DNA of 64,000 nucleotides from UBA1447 sp964612185 (lineage in GTDB: Bacteria > Bacillota > Clostridia > Oscillospirales > Acutalibacteraceae): positions 1-64,000 of the forward strand of contig CAZTCR010000003.1 in assembly GCA_964612185.1 (NCBI GenBank), in the 5' to 3' direction. This document shows, one piece after another, positions 42,270 to 51,434 of this stretch (position 1 is its first letter; every line of letters begins with the position of its first letter). Below the pieces are notes generated by a model. It saw only the letters and a list, made by a program, of their open reading frames with translations. It did no database searches and was not told where the DNA came from. The position numbers were made by a program, and so were the translations under genes.

Positions 42270-43712
42270 TTACTCCGCCTTGCTCACCTTGCGCAGCCTG
42301 CCTTTAATCGGCGTATTCTGTAATGCCCGATAAACCATTTCACCTTTGTTGTTTAATATTTCCACAAAAGTGGAAACATCGACGATGTTGATGATGCCGA
42401 TATCGTCTGCCGTCACGCCGGGAATGTTGCAAAGGGTGCCGACGATATCGACCGGACGCATTTTTGTTTTTTTGCCGGCGTTGATGTGCAGTTTCAATAT
42501 TTCCTTGCCGAGTTCGGCACCTTTTTCTTTTTTGATTTCCGGCGCGGTGCCGATTTTATGTGTGAATTCTGACCGCTGTTCATTAACTGTTTCCTGCGCC
42601 GGCCTGCGTTTGTAATCCATCTTTTTGCCCGTATATTTTTCGATCGCATCGAGCTGCGCGGCTTCTTCCGGTGTGACGAAGGTGACGGCCCTGCCTGCAT
42701 TGCTCAGGCGCCCGGTTCTGCCGATTCTGTGCACATAGCTTTCGCCATCCTTTGGGATGTCGTAATTGATAATGAGCGAAATGTTATCGATATCAATCCC
42801 GCGCGCGGCGACATCCGTGGCAGTCAAATACCGGAAATAGCCTCTTTTAAAATCGTTCATCACCATCAGGCGGTTCCGCTGGTCCATGCCGCCGTGAAGC
42901 TTCATGCAGGCAAAGTTCAGTTTGCCGAGTTCCCGGCTGACCTCGTCCACCATTTGCTTGGTGTTGCAAAAAATAATGCAGCTGTCCGGATTTTCCACAA
43001 CGATGATGTCTTTGAGCAGTCCGGGTTTATCCGCTTGTTCAACGGTATACCGTTCCTGACAAATCCGTTCGGCTGCCGGATTTTCTTCTTCCACCTCGAT
43101 GCGCAGGGGGTTGTTCATGTATTTTTTGCACAGGCTTTCAATATCAGCCGGCATCGTAGCGGAAAGCAGCATGGTCACCCGCCCGCTTGGCAGGGCGGCA
43201 ATGATGGTCTCCATCTGCTCGACGAAACCCATATTCAGCATTTCGTCCGCTTCGTCCAACACAAGGTATTTGATGTTGGATGTGTCGAGCGTACCCCTTT
43301 CCAGATGGTCGATAATCCGCCCCGGCGTGCCGACTACCACATGCGTTTTTTGCTTGAGCTGTTTTTCCTGATTATAGAAAGAGGACTTGCCGAAAACCGC
43401 GGCGACTTTAAGCCTTTTGAACCGGCTGATATTGAAAATATCCTCTTTGACCTGAATGGCCAACTCCCTGGTCGGGGTAATCACCAAGGCCTGCGGTTTG
43501 TTCTCTTCCCAGTCAATCGCCTGACAAACCGGTATGGCGAATGCCGCTGTCTTGCCGCTGCCGGTTTGGGATTTGACAATGACATCCCTCCCTTCCAGCA
43601 GAATCGGTATAACCTGCGCCTGCACCTGCGTGGGGGTATTGAAATTAAGCATACCTATTGCTCTGAGCAAATCTTTGCTTAGACTAAAATCGCTGAAATT
43701 CGCATCGTTCAT
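42270..43712 (-). CDS. DEAD-box RNA helicase with DbpA-type RNA-binding domain
   Basis: A 480-residue helicase. Q motif in FNTPTQVQAQVIP, motif I SQTGSGKT, motif II DEAD, motif III SAT, motif VI HRIGRTGR. The last 75 residues (KLHINAGKKTKMRPVDIVGTL to the end) are the DbpA RNA-binding domain, which in relatives guides the enzyme to 23S rRNA during 50S assembly. The gene is close to Bacillus-type DbpA/YxiN. The ribosome site is weak (GAAAG), which fits a gene expressed mainly in the cold. Upstream bases 43713-43808 hold a short AAAGTC/GACTTT hairpin only. Confidence 0.92.
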   Translation of the reverse strand: MNDANFSDFSLSKDLLRAIGMLNFNTPTQVQAQVIPILLEGRDVIVKSQTGSGKTAAFAIPVCQAIDWEENKPQALVITPTRELAIQVKEDIFNISRFKRLKVAAVFGKSSFYNQEKQLKQKTHVVVGTPGRIIDHLERGTLDTSNIKYLVLDEADEMLNMGFVEQMETIIAALPSGRVTMLLSATMPADIESLCKKYMNNPLRIEVEEENPAAERICQERYTVEQADKPGLLKDIIVVENPDSCIIFCNTKQMVDEVSRELGKLNFACMKLHGGMDQRNRLMVMNDFKRGYFRYLTATDVAARGIDIDNISLIINYDIPKDGESYVHRIGRTGRLSNAGRAVTFVTPEEAAQLDAIEKYTGKKMDYKRRPAQETVNEQRSEFTHKIGTAPEIKKEKGAELGKEILKLHINAGKKTKMRPVDIVGTLCNIPGVTADDIGIINIVDVSTFVEILNNKGEMVYRALQNTPIKGRLRKVSKAE

Positions 43713-43808
43713 ATATTTTTACTTTCTTTTTTGTCACTATATTCACAAAAGTCAAACGACTTTTTGTCATTCGTTCCACTTTATCGTTCGACTTTGCGCA
43801 AGAAGCGT

Positions 43809-44897
43809 CTAAATCCCGTATTCCTTCAACCGCCTGATGACCTCTTCCGAGTCCGGGCACCAGCCCAAAGCGCCTTTTACGCAGATGCACTTAAAATCGC
43901 CAATTTGTTTCCCGACGACATCCAGGGTATCCAACCCGCCGAAAATCTGAATTTTCTTGCCGGCCGCGTGTATTTTTTTGTAGACCTCGGGCCAATGCTT
44001 ACAATCGGGGTTGCCGTCGCCCGGCACCCACTGGATACCGTTGAGTTCCGGGATAGCGAGCAGCGAATCGAGGTGCGGGAGCTGCCCGACGCCGTCCAAA
44101 TGGTATATAGCACGGTCAAGGGCTTTGCACAGGTGGACGATGGTCGGTTTGGTAAACTCGTCAAACATCGGTGTGCCAATCATATAGGAAAAATCGCTCT
44201 GCAGGGTGTAAAACGGTTTATCACTGTAAATTCCCGCCCAATCGGAATAGCCGGGGCTAAAGGGTTGCATGACAGCATCAATTTCACTGTAATATTTCAT
44301 CCAAAGCGCGTCGAGTTCCGCTAAAAGCCGCTTGACTTCCTGCGGGGTGTCCACCAAATCATACAACAGCTGCTCGGTCGTGCGGAAGGATGCGAGGAGG
44401 TCCAGCCCCATCCCGACATCCGGCATGCCGACGAGCACATTGCCCTGCCAGCGTTTGACCGCGGCGGCGCAGATGTCTTTGATGCGGCAAAGCCATTTGT
44501 TATTCGGGTCATATTCGAAATGAAGTTCTGTGATATCTGTTGGTACATTGTCCGGCGGATAAAACCAGACGGCGCCGTTTGAATTGTCCAGCCTGGCGCC
44601 CAAAAAAGCGGCTTCCACACCGGGTCCGAAGCACGAAAGGTTGACCATCGGAAAAGAGTCACCCAAAAAAGTCAGCGCGGACAGCTCATAGTCGAGCCTG
44701 TCAATCAGCTCGTCCGGTGTATACGAAAAATCCGCGCAGCTTTGCTGGGAAAGAATCGGCGCGCGGGGAATCTCCCGTTCGGGAAATTCCTCAAACATGG
44801 TAAGCCCTATAATCGGGCGGTCCAACTCATTATCCCACCACTTGGTGTAATTTTCCCTGACCTGTGCCCATCTGTCTTTGTCAAAATTAATCGGCAT
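43809..44897 (-). CDS. uroporphyrinogen decarboxylase-like protein (no haem context)
   Basis: A 362-residue TIM-barrel protein of the UroD superfamily. Features: NVLVGMPDVGMGLDLLAS, IYHLDGVGQLPHLDSLLAIP and IQWVPGDGNPDCKHWPEVYKKI. These resemble the UroD-like proteins of anaerobes that act as corrinoid or other methyltransferases rather than in haem synthesis. No haem genes are nearby. A second, diverged member lies at 51435. The substrate is unknown. GGGGGAG precedes the ATG by six bases. It follows the phosphoesterase gene after an 87-base purine-rich repeat. Confidence 0.85.
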   Translation of the reverse strand: MPINFDKDRWAQVRENYTKWWDNELDRPIIGLTMFEEFPEREIPRAPILSQQSCADFSYTPDELIDRLDYELSALTFLGDSFPMVNLSCFGPGVEAAFLGARLDNSNGAVWFYPPDNVPTDITELHFEYDPNNKWLCRIKDICAAAVKRWQGNVLVGMPDVGMGLDLLASFRTTEQLLYDLVDTPQEVKRLLAELDALWMKYYSEIDAVMQPFSPGYSDWAGIYSDKPFYTLQSDFSYMIGTPMFDEFTKPTIVHLCKALDRAIYHLDGVGQLPHLDSLLAIPELNGIQWVPGDGNPDCKHWPEVYKKIHAAGKKIQIFGGLDTLDVVGKQIGDFKCICVKGALGWCPDSEEVIRRLKEYGI

Positions 44898-44910
44898 AAT
44901 TCACTCCCCC

Positions 44911-44984
44911 GTTGCTTCTCCGCCGTTCTCCAATTCTTCTCTGCTTCTTCTCTACTGCTTCTCTACTTCTTCTCAAATGCTTCT
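44911..44984 (-). repeat. degenerate purine-rich repeat (AGAGAAG units)
   Basis: On the minus strand the gap between the phosphoesterase stop and the UroD-like start holds seven imperfect units of the form AGAGAAG or GGAGAAG, spaced 8-15 bases apart. It looks like slippage growth of a short motif; translated in the phosphoesterase frame it contains several stops. The last unit runs into the GGGGGAG ribosome site. Confidence 0.5.
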
Positions 44985-46370
44985 CTATTGCTCAGCTATT
45001 GCTCCGTTAAGCACTATCGTCGCATTGTTGTCCGGCATGCCGGTATTGCCAATAAGTGAAGCAACAAACGACGGGATATCCTTGAACAGCGGATTTTTTT
45101 TGCCGAGCTTTTTCTCCAAAATACGCACAACCGGCCTCAAGCGTTTGAGCGCTTTCATAAACAGCGTATAGACCGGCGTGCCGGGCACATAGGGTTCATC
45201 CCCTTCAAACATATTGCGGACGATTTCAACACCGAGTTCTTTTACCAAAACATTTTTCAGTGACGGGTCCACCTTTATCCAAAGCAGCCGGCCGAGCTTG
45301 CCCAGGGTCAGTTGCTGCATAGTTTTGCCGGCAAGGCGTATCAGCCGCAAATTTTTGGGTTCGCTGCCGGCTTTGCCGACTTTACGGCTGAATTTTTCCG
45401 GGTCTTCGGCCATTGAGGCTATGGTGGTGTTAATCATCCGGTCAAACCGCCATGCAAAATACTCATTGGCCGTCATGCCGTTTTTGTCCCAGTCGAAGTC
45501 TTCTACCCTGCTTGATTGGATGTCCACGGTTTTTTCGTCCAAAAAGGTCACCTTGCGGATAGACGCCGGGCAACCGACGAGCGAGCCGGTGCAGACATCG
45601 TAGATGGTGTTGCCCAAATCGGTTGTTTTTGCATTGATGGTCTGCATGTGCATGTGACCGGTAAAAATCAGCTGCAGGCCCCAATCCGCAAGCCTGGTCG
45701 AAACATCCTGCCAGTTGGTCATCACCGCGTCGCCAACCATGCCCATAATCGGGGAACCCGGCAGAACCGGGTAATGCACCATGGCGAAAAACACATCGCC
45801 GGCAGCCTTTGCGGCATCAATCTGTTCTTTAATCCATTGCATCTGCTCTTCGTCAAAGCCATGAAAGTCTTTGCAGTCGCCGTCGCAGTTCAGCGCCAGC
45901 AAACGAACGCCATCGGCTATTTGCGACACATAGGAATAAGTACGCGCATCAAAAACAAGGGTTCCCGAATATCCGTAATCCTTATAGAGTTCCGGCAGTT
46001 CTTCCCGTTCGGTGCCCTCCACCGGGATTCGCTTTTCCCCTTCAAAAGCCATGGGATTACCGCTGAAATCATGCCCGGCGGTTGTGACATAAATCCGCTT
46101 GCCGCAGGCGCTGAGTTTCTCCAGCTTTTTCATAAAACCTCGGTGGCTTTCCTTTTCGCCGTTGAAAACCAGGTCACCCGGGATGAGCACAACTTTTGTT
46201 TCTTTGTCCGCGCAGAGCGTTTCAAACGCGGCGTCGATAATCGCACCGGTTTCAGCCAGGCATTTTTGTTCCTTTAAATTGAACCGGTCATATTCCGCTC
46301 CGCTCGCGCCCAGCGAGTTTTCAAAATAATGCGGGTCGGTAATCAGAAAAAATGAAAACGGTTTTTGCAT
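44985..46370 (-). CDS. metallophosphoesterase with C-terminal helical extension
   Basis: A 461-residue cytoplasmic phosphoesterase. ITDPHYF (DxH), GDLVFNGEKESHRGF, a His in MVHYPVL and FTGHMHMQT are present. The usual GNHD block appears as TAGHDF, so the asparagine that normally binds metal is replaced by Gly. The 170 residues after the catalytic domain are basic and helical (GKTMQQLTLGKLGRLLWIK) and are not part of the usual core. No signal peptide or membrane anchor. GGAGGAG lies five bases before the ATG. The endonuclease-like phosphatase gene ends 17 bases upstream, so they are probably one operon. Confidence 0.85.
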   Translation of the reverse strand: MQKPFSFFLITDPHYFENSLGASGAEYDRFNLKEQKCLAETGAIIDAAFETLCADKETKVVLIPGDLVFNGEKESHRGFMKKLEKLSACGKRIYVTTAGHDFSGNPMAFEGEKRIPVEGTEREELPELYKDYGYSGTLVFDARTYSYVSQIADGVRLLALNCDGDCKDFHGFDEEQMQWIKEQIDAAKAAGDVFFAMVHYPVLPGSPIMGMVGDAVMTNWQDVSTRLADWGLQLIFTGHMHMQTINAKTTDLGNTIYDVCTGSLVGCPASIRKVTFLDEKTVDIQSSRVEDFDWDKNGMTANEYFAWRFDRMINTTIASMAEDPEKFSRKVGKAGSEPKNLRLIRLAGKTMQQLTLGKLGRLLWIKVDPSLKNVLVKELGVEIVRNMFEGDEPYVPGTPVYTLFMKALKRLRPVVRILEKKLGKKNPLFKDIPSFVASLIGNTGMPDNNATIVLNGAIAEQ

Positions 46371-46386
46371 GCGGGCTCCTCCGTTA

Positions 46387-47460
46387 TTATTTCAATTTAA
46401 ATTGCAGCTGCACCGGATTATGGTCACTGTAAGCAAAGCCGGTGTCCACATTTTTCACACCGATAACTTCCACACCGGGCGACACAAAAAATCCGTCAAT
46501 AATAATCACAAAGGTTTCACCCTTGACATAGGGAATATCGCAGTTGCGCGCCGTCGGGACAAGCGTGCTTTCATCATAATTTGTGACCATCGTGATACCG
46601 GCCGGCATCAGCTCTGTCGGGAAGGGCTTCGCCCAGCTGAACTCCGCCTTGCCTGCGCCGTTTAGCAACTCCGCGGAGTTGCCCAACAGGTCGTGGTTAA
46701 AATCGCCGCCGCAAATCACATAATCACCCTGCTTGATTCGCTCGTTCATATCATCAAACAGCATCTCAACCTGCGCCGCCCGGATTGCCGGGTCCCCGCC
46801 GTAGGCGGACATATGGATGTTGTAGACAAACAAGTTTTTGCCGAGTTCCGTTTCAATCTGCGTCACGGTGTAGCAACGGTCCAGGTCAATGAGCTTGGAC
46901 AAACCGGTGGAAATGGGCAAACTGCGCCGGAGCGAATCCACCATGTTGAATTTGGACATGGTGACGACAGATGCCAGCGATTTGCCATGGGGCTTAGTCA
47001 ATGGATACATCAAATAGGCCGAATCGTAGTTGACTGCCTTGACCGAATCCAACCCCGGCAGCTTACTTTGGAGCATCGCGTACTGGTCAACATGGAAACT
47101 GCGCGTTGAGTTTAAATCAACTTCCTGGAACAGCAGGATATCAGACTTCAGCGCCGCGATAGTGTCTGCCGCGCCGTTGACATTGGCCACGCAGCTCTCC
47201 TTACTTTTTGCGCGCGACTCTGTGCCGCCGTCCATAAAAAAGGTAAAGTCCGGGCTGTAGGCGCCAAAGCCGATGTTGTAGGTGGTGATGGAATAGGTTT
47301 CGCCAAGGCTCATATAGCCCTTTGTGCCGTCGTCAATCGTCAAAACCTGATTGTCTTCTATCCGGCTGTAAGAAATGAGTACATAAGCCACATAGGCACC
47401 GGCGACAACAATAATCGCTGCCAGCAGGAGCCCGACAGCCTTCAATATTTTTTTCATCAT
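46387..47460 (-). CDS. membrane-anchored endonuclease/exonuclease/phosphatase family protein
   Basis: A 357-residue protein. Residues 5-27 form one membrane anchor; the rest is an EEP (DNase I-like) domain outside the membrane with YNIGFGAY, LLFQEVDLN, VYNIHMSAYGG, CGGDFNHD and YSDHNPVQ, the complete set of catalytic Asn, Glu, His and Asp residues. Relatives hydrolyse phosphodiesters in lipids, nucleic acids or inositol phosphates. GAGGTGTT precedes a pair of adjacent ATG codons, and either may be used. It is followed by a phosphoesterase, suggesting two-step phosphate removal. Confidence 0.88.
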   Translation of the reverse strand: MMKKILKAVGLLLAAIIVVAGAYVAYVLISYSRIEDNQVLTIDDGTKGYMSLGETYSITTYNIGFGAYSPDFTFFMDGGTESRAKSKESCVANVNGAADTIAALKSDILLFQEVDLNSTRSFHVDQYAMLQSKLPGLDSVKAVNYDSAYLMYPLTKPHGKSLASVVTMSKFNMVDSLRRSLPISTGLSKLIDLDRCYTVTQIETELGKNLFVYNIHMSAYGGDPAIRAAQVEMLFDDMNERIKQGDYVICGGDFNHDLLGNSAELLNGAGKAEFSWAKPFPTELMPAGITMVTNYDESTLVPTARNCDIPYVKGETFVIIIDGFFVSPGVEVIGVKNVDTGFAYSDHNPVQLQFKLK

Positions 47461-47570
47461 AACACCTCATCATAACATTTTTGGTTCAGGCATCATTGTA
47501 CCACATTTCGCCATGCTTCTCCATCCTATCCGCAAAAAAGTTCCCACACGGCAAGCCCGCTAATTATGTG

Positions 47571-47602
47571 AAAAAGCCGCAAACACCAAAGGCATTTGCG
47601 GC
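47571..47602 (-). terminator. terminator after the DUF-type membrane protein
   Basis: GCCGCAAA pairs with TTTGCGGC around an 11-base loop, followed on the minus strand by TTTTT. It ends the transcript of the 208-residue membrane protein and separates it from the EEP gene. Confidence 0.8.
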
Positions 47603-47618
47603 AGATTTATTCCTGTGT

Positions 47619-48245
47619 TTATGCCATTTTTTGAGCTTCGGGCTTCTGCTTGTAAAGATTCGTAAAATTCACAAGATACAGTATCAGGTACGCGCACCAA
47701 ATCGGCAGTGTTTCAATCGCACCGTTTTCTTTGAACAGAATCAGCAGAATAATCATAATCGCGAGAACCGCAATAAACAATAATAGTGTTGTTAAAAACC
47801 TCTTGTTTGTTTTTGACTTGTTAAACAGAAACAGTATAATGGACGCCGCGCAAAAAACGCCGAAAGCGAGCGCCGCACTCCAGTGGACAACCATCCGCCA
47901 ATTGAAGTCGTCCTCGTGGGGGATGATTTTTGTAATAATAATGCAAATAAAGCTGAGATACATGGTAACCTTGCCCGCTTTGCCGTTATAGTCGTTATGC
48001 CTGTACATATAACTGATGTTAAGCCACAGCGAAACGATGGTAAAGAGCACCCAAAAGTAGTACAGATACGGGTGAACCATTGCGATAACGCTTGCGGTTT
48101 TGACAAATCTGGGGTATTCCACGCCAAGATAGGTGACCTTGAGCGCACCGAACCAGGTGATAAACCCTACGGCGATAATCAGCCAGGCCATGCAGAAATA
48201 CCGGTTGTCCGCAATTTTCATGAAGGTGCTTTTTTGTTTTTCCAT
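47619..48245 (-). CDS. six-span membrane protein of unknown function
   Basis: A 208-residue protein with six hydrophobic segments. The loops are short and include TYLGVEYPRF, YMYRHNDYNGKAGK and IPHEDDFNWRMVVHWSAA. The His-Asp/Glu pairs near segment ends could be functional. It resembles DUF998/Frag1-like proteins in topology only; I do not recognise a family. The ATG at 48243-48245 follows AAGGCGG by seven bases and is preferred to a longer form. It is 104 bases downstream of the creatininase-family gene. Confidence 0.65.
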   Translation of the reverse strand: MEKQKSTFMKIADNRYFCMAWLIIAVGFITWFGALKVTYLGVEYPRFVKTASVIAMVHPYLYYFWVLFTIVSLWLNISYMYRHNDYNGKAGKVTMYLSFICIIITKIIPHEDDFNWRMVVHWSAALAFGVFCAASIILFLFNKSKTNKRFLTTLLLFIAVLAIMIILLILFKENGAIETLPIWCAYLILYLVNFTNLYKQKPEAQKMA

Positions 48246-48349
48246 GTGCAATCCGCCTTTCAGCGCCGAGGGGCGCAATGCTTGTGTCCCACACTTTACA
48301 AAAGCTTATGATGATATCACGAAAAATCAATGGCAGTGATTAAAACCGG

Positions 48350-49171
48350 TTATTTGTCGGTTTTCCACAGCCCTTCTGACAAACTGCACCCGTTGCCGAA
48401 ATACAACGCCCTGTTCTCCAGTCTGTGGCGCACTTCCTGCACGGCGATATCCACGGCCGCTTCAATAATTTCCGCGCCGAAAGCGGCTGTTGAATCAGCC
48501 GGGTGCCGCTTCGGGTTTGTGCCGATGAGCTTTTCGCCCTTGGGCGGCAGCAAGCTTAGGTCGACGGTATCGGGGTGCAGGGCCATCATATGCGAGGTTT
48601 CCCACCCGCCGGCATGGTCGCCGGCATTTTCATACAGATGGCTGATCAATAGATGGTCCACAAAAGCCCACGCCAGCATCCCGTTCCGGTATGAATACGG
48701 TCTTTTATTGAATTGCAGCACCGCTGCCCTGCTGTGGTCAATGAGCGGATAATGGCCGGCGACAATCACACCGACTTTAAACCCCAGTGACTCCGCTTCC
48801 GCAAGGATATGAAGCAGCAGCTTATTATAATTCAGCACCTGTTCAGTTGCGGTGAATGGCATTTTATCCGGCAGGAAGTTGTCCGGGTCCAATCCCATTT
48901 TCTCCGCAATCAGTGCCCGGTCATCCGCGCAGGAATCTTTTAGATGCTCTACGCGGCTTTCACCGTAATACAGCGGGGGAAAGACAAGCCCGCCGCCGGT
49001 CTGCGCGCAGCGGATGGCAATGCCTTCCGCCTGTAACCCGTCCGCGCCGACGGCGTTATGTTCCCCGTGCCATTCCAGCGTGCCGACGGGAATGTAAACC
49101 ACCGGGCACGCTTTGCGCTTTGCTGCAATTTGGTCCGGCCGCAGCAGTTGGTATCTGACTTCACAACTCAT
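48350..49171 (-). CDS. creatininase-family amidohydrolase
   Basis: A 273-residue hydrolase of the creatininase superfamily (which includes MftE, and FAPy deformylase ArfB). The metal-binding motif is VGTLEWHGEHNAVGADG near residues 29-45, and AGGWETSHMM near 190 supplies the other ligands. The family opens cyclic amides or cuts peptide-like bonds; the substrate is not known here. The ATG at 49169-49171 follows GGAGG by six bases. It lies 34 bases after the dockerin gene on the same strand. Confidence 0.88.
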   Translation of the reverse strand: MSCEVRYQLLRPDQIAAKRKACPVVYIPVGTLEWHGEHNAVGADGLQAEGIAIRCAQTGGGLVFPPLYYGESRVEHLKDSCADDRALIAEKMGLDPDNFLPDKMPFTATEQVLNYNKLLLHILAEAESLGFKVGVIVAGHYPLIDHSRAAVLQFNKRPYSYRNGMLAWAFVDHLLISHLYENAGDHAGGWETSHMMALHPDTVDLSLLPPKGEKLIGTNPKRHPADSTAAFGAEIIEAAVDIAVQEVRHRLENRALYFGNGCSLSEGLWKTDK

Positions 49172-49205
49172 CACGCGCCTCCGTTTTTGCGTCAATCAAA
49201 ACAGG

Positions 49206-51319
49206 CTAAGCCGCCAGGCCGGTCGTCTGGTCAATGGTCACCAAATAGTTCTCAGCATCCACCGTGATACCGGCATCCAAGCTGTCTATGCTGTTGTCGC
49301 CATTCAAATCGGCGGCTTTTAAATAGGCTGCATCGATCAGCGGATCCCATAGGATCAGGTAGTTCTCATAATCAACCATAATGCCGGCATCGATGCTGTC
49401 AATGCTGCCGTCCCCGTTGACATCGCCGTAAATCAGGATTGTGTAACTGTCGACTGTGACGCCGTCCTTGATGACATTGACAATTGTTCCTGTACCAAAA
49501 CCATTGGGATTCGGGGTGGAGGACAGTTCATATCCGCTCGCGACATTGACATAGCCGGTTAAAGAAGTCACCCCGGCGGATAACCCGCTTATGGTCATCT
49601 TGTCATAATCAATCAGGCAGGTCGAGTTTTCGGCAGCCATCAAGATTTCCGANNNNNNNNNNNNNNNNNNNNNNNNNNNNNNNNNNNNNNNNNNNNNNNN
49701 NNNNNNNNNNNNNNNNNNNNNNNNNNNNNNNNNNNNNNNNNNNNNNNNNNNNTCTTGTCATAATCAATCAGGCAGGTCGAGTTTTCGGCAGCCATCAAGA
49801 TTTCCGATTTTCGGCTAATTTTCATTGCGGGGCGGACACCGATGAAGGGATAGTCGACATTGGGTCCGTAACCGTTAATATCGCCAAAATAACTGACATT
49901 GCATGCGATACCCTGATGAATGCCGGGAGTCCGCAACCACCAGTGGCTATTACCGAAATAAGAACCACTAGAGGCTACCCAAAGCCCTTGGCTTTTTGAA
50001 AAATCCGTCCCCTGTGCTCTGCGGGCAGTGTCGTAAGTTTCGTAAGCAGAATTGAAACCGTTGACAGGGTTCGTCATCTCAGTGTGGGAGAGCAAAAATA
50101 ACTTGTCACTTGTGTTGTTGCCACCGGAAGTACCAGCCAATGGATTGTTATCATTAATAACCGTGCTTGTTTTTATCTTCACCCGTTCAACCAAATTGAA
50201 GGTTTCGTTATAGAAATCGTTGTTTAACCAGTTACGCATGGAGCAGGTTTCCCATGTAACATATTCATTAACTTGGTTATATGGCCCTATGAGCAATATT
50301 TTATCCGCCACAACAAAAAGTTCTCCATTTGTGTCGGATAACACACGCCATTGTATCGGTTCATATTTGAACCAGTAAACCGTATAGATATGATAGCCAT
50401 TATCGGCCTGATAAGAATTTGTCTCGGTTGTGAAGTAGACTCTTTTATATTTTGACCCGTCGAAGTTAACGGTGTCATCCGCTTGCAGCGGTTGCGCATT
50501 GAGTGTGGTTATCAAACCGGCGTCCGTCACCTCGGATTGCGGGTAGGAACCAAAGGTGACCATATTCGGATCGTTTGGTAACGAAAGGGTGATGTCCGCG
50601 CCGTCGAGATTCACATCAAAGTAGTATGCCGTTGAACTGCCGGTTGTGCAAAGGAGATCCGCACGCTCCACTTTTACAAAATACGCAGCAGCTGTTATAT
50701 TATCCGGATTTCTCACCCAGCGGTTATCCATCCAAATGCGCGCGTTGCTGCCGGCATTGACCGCTTTGATAACTTTGAGGTTAAAACGAAACAGCCATTC
50801 CCCCGGCATAAAACCCGGATAGCCGCCGTTGGCAGAGTTGGTGTTTGCAGTGTTATACACTTTCACTGCGGTATAGTCATTGAACTCATCATTTTGCATG
50901 TCGAGCGGCCAATTGTTCTGGGGAATATCGGTTGCGCCTTGATACCCGGAAGCCACCTGCGCGTAAAATTCGTTATCAAAATTGGGCGTAAACGCATTCG
51001 CACCTGACCCGACAACCTCAAAATACTCCTTGCTGAACATCGCGACATAAGTTGTTATACCGCAGAGGAAATCACTTTCCGCGCAGATGCGAACGGTGAC
51101 AACATCGTCGACCGCGAGCGCTTCACCCCGCGTAAGAGGCACCCAGTTTGCGTCAGCGGTGCCGCCGGCATAGCGGCCGACCTCCAGGTCAACATCAATG
51201 GAAAGCTCTTGACCGTCACCCAGGACGGCTGCGGCGGTAAAAACACCCGCCGGTATGATTGAACCAATCATGACGACTGTGAGTACCGCGCTGAACAGTC
51301 GTTTGCATAAACATCGCAT
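49206..51319 (-). CDS. secreted dockerin protein with DUF6273-like domain
   Basis: The gene spans the 100-N gap. The bases on either side of the gap are the same 55 bases, so joining them removes the gap, keeps the frame and gives 652 residues. In order: signal peptide (residues 1-31, ending AGVFTAAA); a beta-rich domain to about 240 that resembles cohesin-like folds; a DUF6273/sulfatase-modifying-like domain, about 255-505 (VTFGSYPQSEV, YEPIQWRVLS, WWLRTPGIH, GVRPAMKI); a linker; and a C-terminal type I dockerin with two calcium loops (DVNGDGSIDSIDAG, DLNGDNSIDSLDAG). Dockerins attach proteins to cohesin scaffolds. The ATG at 51319 follows AGGAGG by seven bases. Confidence 0.8.
49653..49752. 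other. 100-N scaffold gap
   Basis: Exactly 100 N, a conventional placeholder. The 55 bases left of it (49598-49652) are identical to the 55 bases right of it (49753-49807), so the two contigs overlap and no sequence need be missing. Confidence 0.97.
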
Positions 51320-51434
51320 TGCCGTTCCTCCTGCCAAAACCAATAAGAGAATCTTTACACATTTATCTTATCATTTTTCGCCCATCAAATCAACGCAAAG
51401 ATATTACCCGGATTGCTTACTGCCCGGCATCCGG

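Noticed and set aside
42729..43682. A 317-residue plus-strand frame opposite the DEAD-box helicase gene
   Set aside because: Shadow of an unmistakable helicase gene; the product has no recognisable motifs.
43741..43765. A terminator between the UroD-like and helicase genes (AAAGTC/GACTTT)
   Set aside because: The stem is short and A+T-rich with no T run; too weak to call.
43809..44897. Haem biosynthesis HemE
   Set aside because: Sequence is from a diverged UroD-like branch and no haem genes are near.
49640..51343. A 567-residue protein ending in unknown residues, and a separate 145-residue dockerin protein
   Set aside because: Both are parts of one gene divided by a false gap; the 55-base overlap joins them in frame.
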